Origin: JAGOCV01 sp049445855
GTDB taxonomy: Bacteria > Pseudomonadota > Gammaproteobacteria > Burkholderiales > Burkholderiaceae_C
Reading direction: 5' to 3'
Assembly: GCF_049445855.1 (NCBI RefSeq)
Contig: NZ_JBMSDV010000008.1
Span: forward strand, 1 to 28,314
Length of the DNA stretch: 28,314 bases
In this document: positions 27,902 through 28,314 of the stretch, one piece after another
How positions within the stretch are numbered: the stretch's first letter is position 1
Layout of the letters: every line of letters starts with the position of its first letter
The notes under the pieces: model-generated
Told to the model about the DNA's origin: nothing
The model's input: the letters and a program-made list of their open reading frames with translations, nothing else
Databases searched by the model: none
Position numbers and translations under genes: made by a program

Positions 27902-28309
27902 ATGATCGATTCCGCAGAGGAATTTGTCAGGTTGAGAACTAGCGAAGTCCAAGAGGAGTACACGCGAGCAAGCGTCGAATCCGCCTCGCTCGAAGTCTGG
28001 ACGGATGTCGTTCTTCGATTTCCGCACATGCGGGAATGGGTGGTGCACAACAAGGCGGTCCCACCTGAGATTCTTGAGCTGCTGTCTCGCGACGGCTCGG
28101 AGAGCGTGAGGGCAGCAGTCGCAATGAAGCGGAAGCTGTCTGCTGACTTGTTCACACTGTTGGCGAATGACGCGAGCGAAGTAGTTAGGGCGCGTCTGGC
28201 ATACAACCAGAAATTGCCGCCTGCCTTGCTTAGAGCACTGGCGAACGACTCTTCACCGTTGGTGCGAGAAGCATCGCATCGGCGGCTGCGCGAGTCAGGG
28301 ATGCATTGA
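27902..28309 (+). CDS. leucine-rich repeat variant (LRV/HEAT-like) small protein
   Basis: A 135-aa soluble protein built largely from a 26-residue repeat: residues 43-68, 69-94, 95-120 and a partial unit from 121. The consensus is [MV]Rxx[VL]xxxxx[VL][PS][PA]x[ILF][LF]xx[L][LSA]xDxSxx. Examples are VRAAVAMKRKLSADLFTLL and VRARLAYNQKLPPALLRAL. This matches leucine-rich repeat variant or short HEAT-like solenoids, which bind other proteins. The first 40 residues are acidic and do not fit the repeat. GGGAGA lies 7 bases before the ATG. There is no signal peptide or membrane segment. A partner is not evident; the gene is an orphan at the window edge, preceded by the dispersed repeat. Its function is unknown. 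Confidence 0.75.
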   Translation: MIDSAEEFVRLRTSEVQEEYTRASVESASLEVWTDVVLRFPHMREWVVHNKAVPPEILELLSRDGSESVRAAVAMKRKLSADLFTLLANDASEVVRARLAYNQKLPPALLRALANDSSPLVREASHRRLRESGMH

Positions 28310-28314
28310 GTCGA

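Overview
The window is about 28 kb of compact, GC-rich chromosomal DNA. It looks like a betaproteobacterium of the order Burkholderiales, most likely family Comamonadaceae. That placement is inferred from protein character and gene order: nadE-glnB, mltD-gloB-yafS-rnhA, a K+-independent hppA, and a DUF883/YqjE/YqjK trio. No rRNA, tRNA, CRISPR array, prophage or insertion sequence was seen. Most of the window is housekeeping or metabolic; both extreme ends and the 15 kb region are accessory.

Layout. 1-0.5 kb: an unrecognised small gene preceded by a 24-bp dispersed repeat. 0.5-5.3 kb, minus strand: a GntR/FCD regulator, a Tat-exported NitT/TauT-type substrate-binding protein, an ABC ATPase, an ABC permease and a PLP enzyme that closely resembles sphingosine-1-phosphate lyase. 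The transporter and enzyme genes are joined by ATGA overlaps. A shared bipartite AT-rich motif lies in front of both the regulator and the transporter genes. 5.4-9.0 kb: the mltD-gloB-yafS-rnhA neighbourhood also known from E. coli, with gloB and yafS divergent and their start codons overlapping. 9.1-13.8 kb: an RND efflux adaptor and pump. 13.8-14.9 kb: three small membrane genes of the YqjD/YqjE/YqjK type. 15.0-15.7 kb: a vapBC toxin-antitoxin pair with a clear promoter. 15.9-18.9 kb, minus strand: moaA-mobA-moeA for molybdenum cofactor. 19.0-20.6 kb: an aldehyde dehydrogenase and the remains of an AHSA1/SRPBCC gene that has lost its middle. 20.7-23.6 kb: the membrane H+-pyrophosphatase hppA, with a strong terminator, divergent from the soluble pyrophosphatase ppa. 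23.6-26.8 kb: a FemAB-like acyltransferase divergent from nadE, then glnB. 26.8-27.8 kb: an aldo/keto reductase convergent with glnB, sharing stop-codon bases. 27.9-28.3 kb: a small leucine-rich-repeat-variant protein, again preceded by the 24-bp repeat.

How the genes work together. The 0.5-5.3 kb cluster reads as one regulated uptake-and-cleavage unit: the regulator senses a small acid or amine, the ABC system imports it, and the lyase breaks a C-C bond in it. Its substrate is not known, and this is the most novel system here. The hppA/ppa pair controls pyrophosphate from the membrane and cytosolic sides. nadE (glutamine-dependent) and glnB (nitrogen sensor) link NAD synthesis to nitrogen status. 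Junctions are unusually tight throughout: ATGA for co-directional genes, CATG for two divergent pairs and TTAA for a convergent pair.
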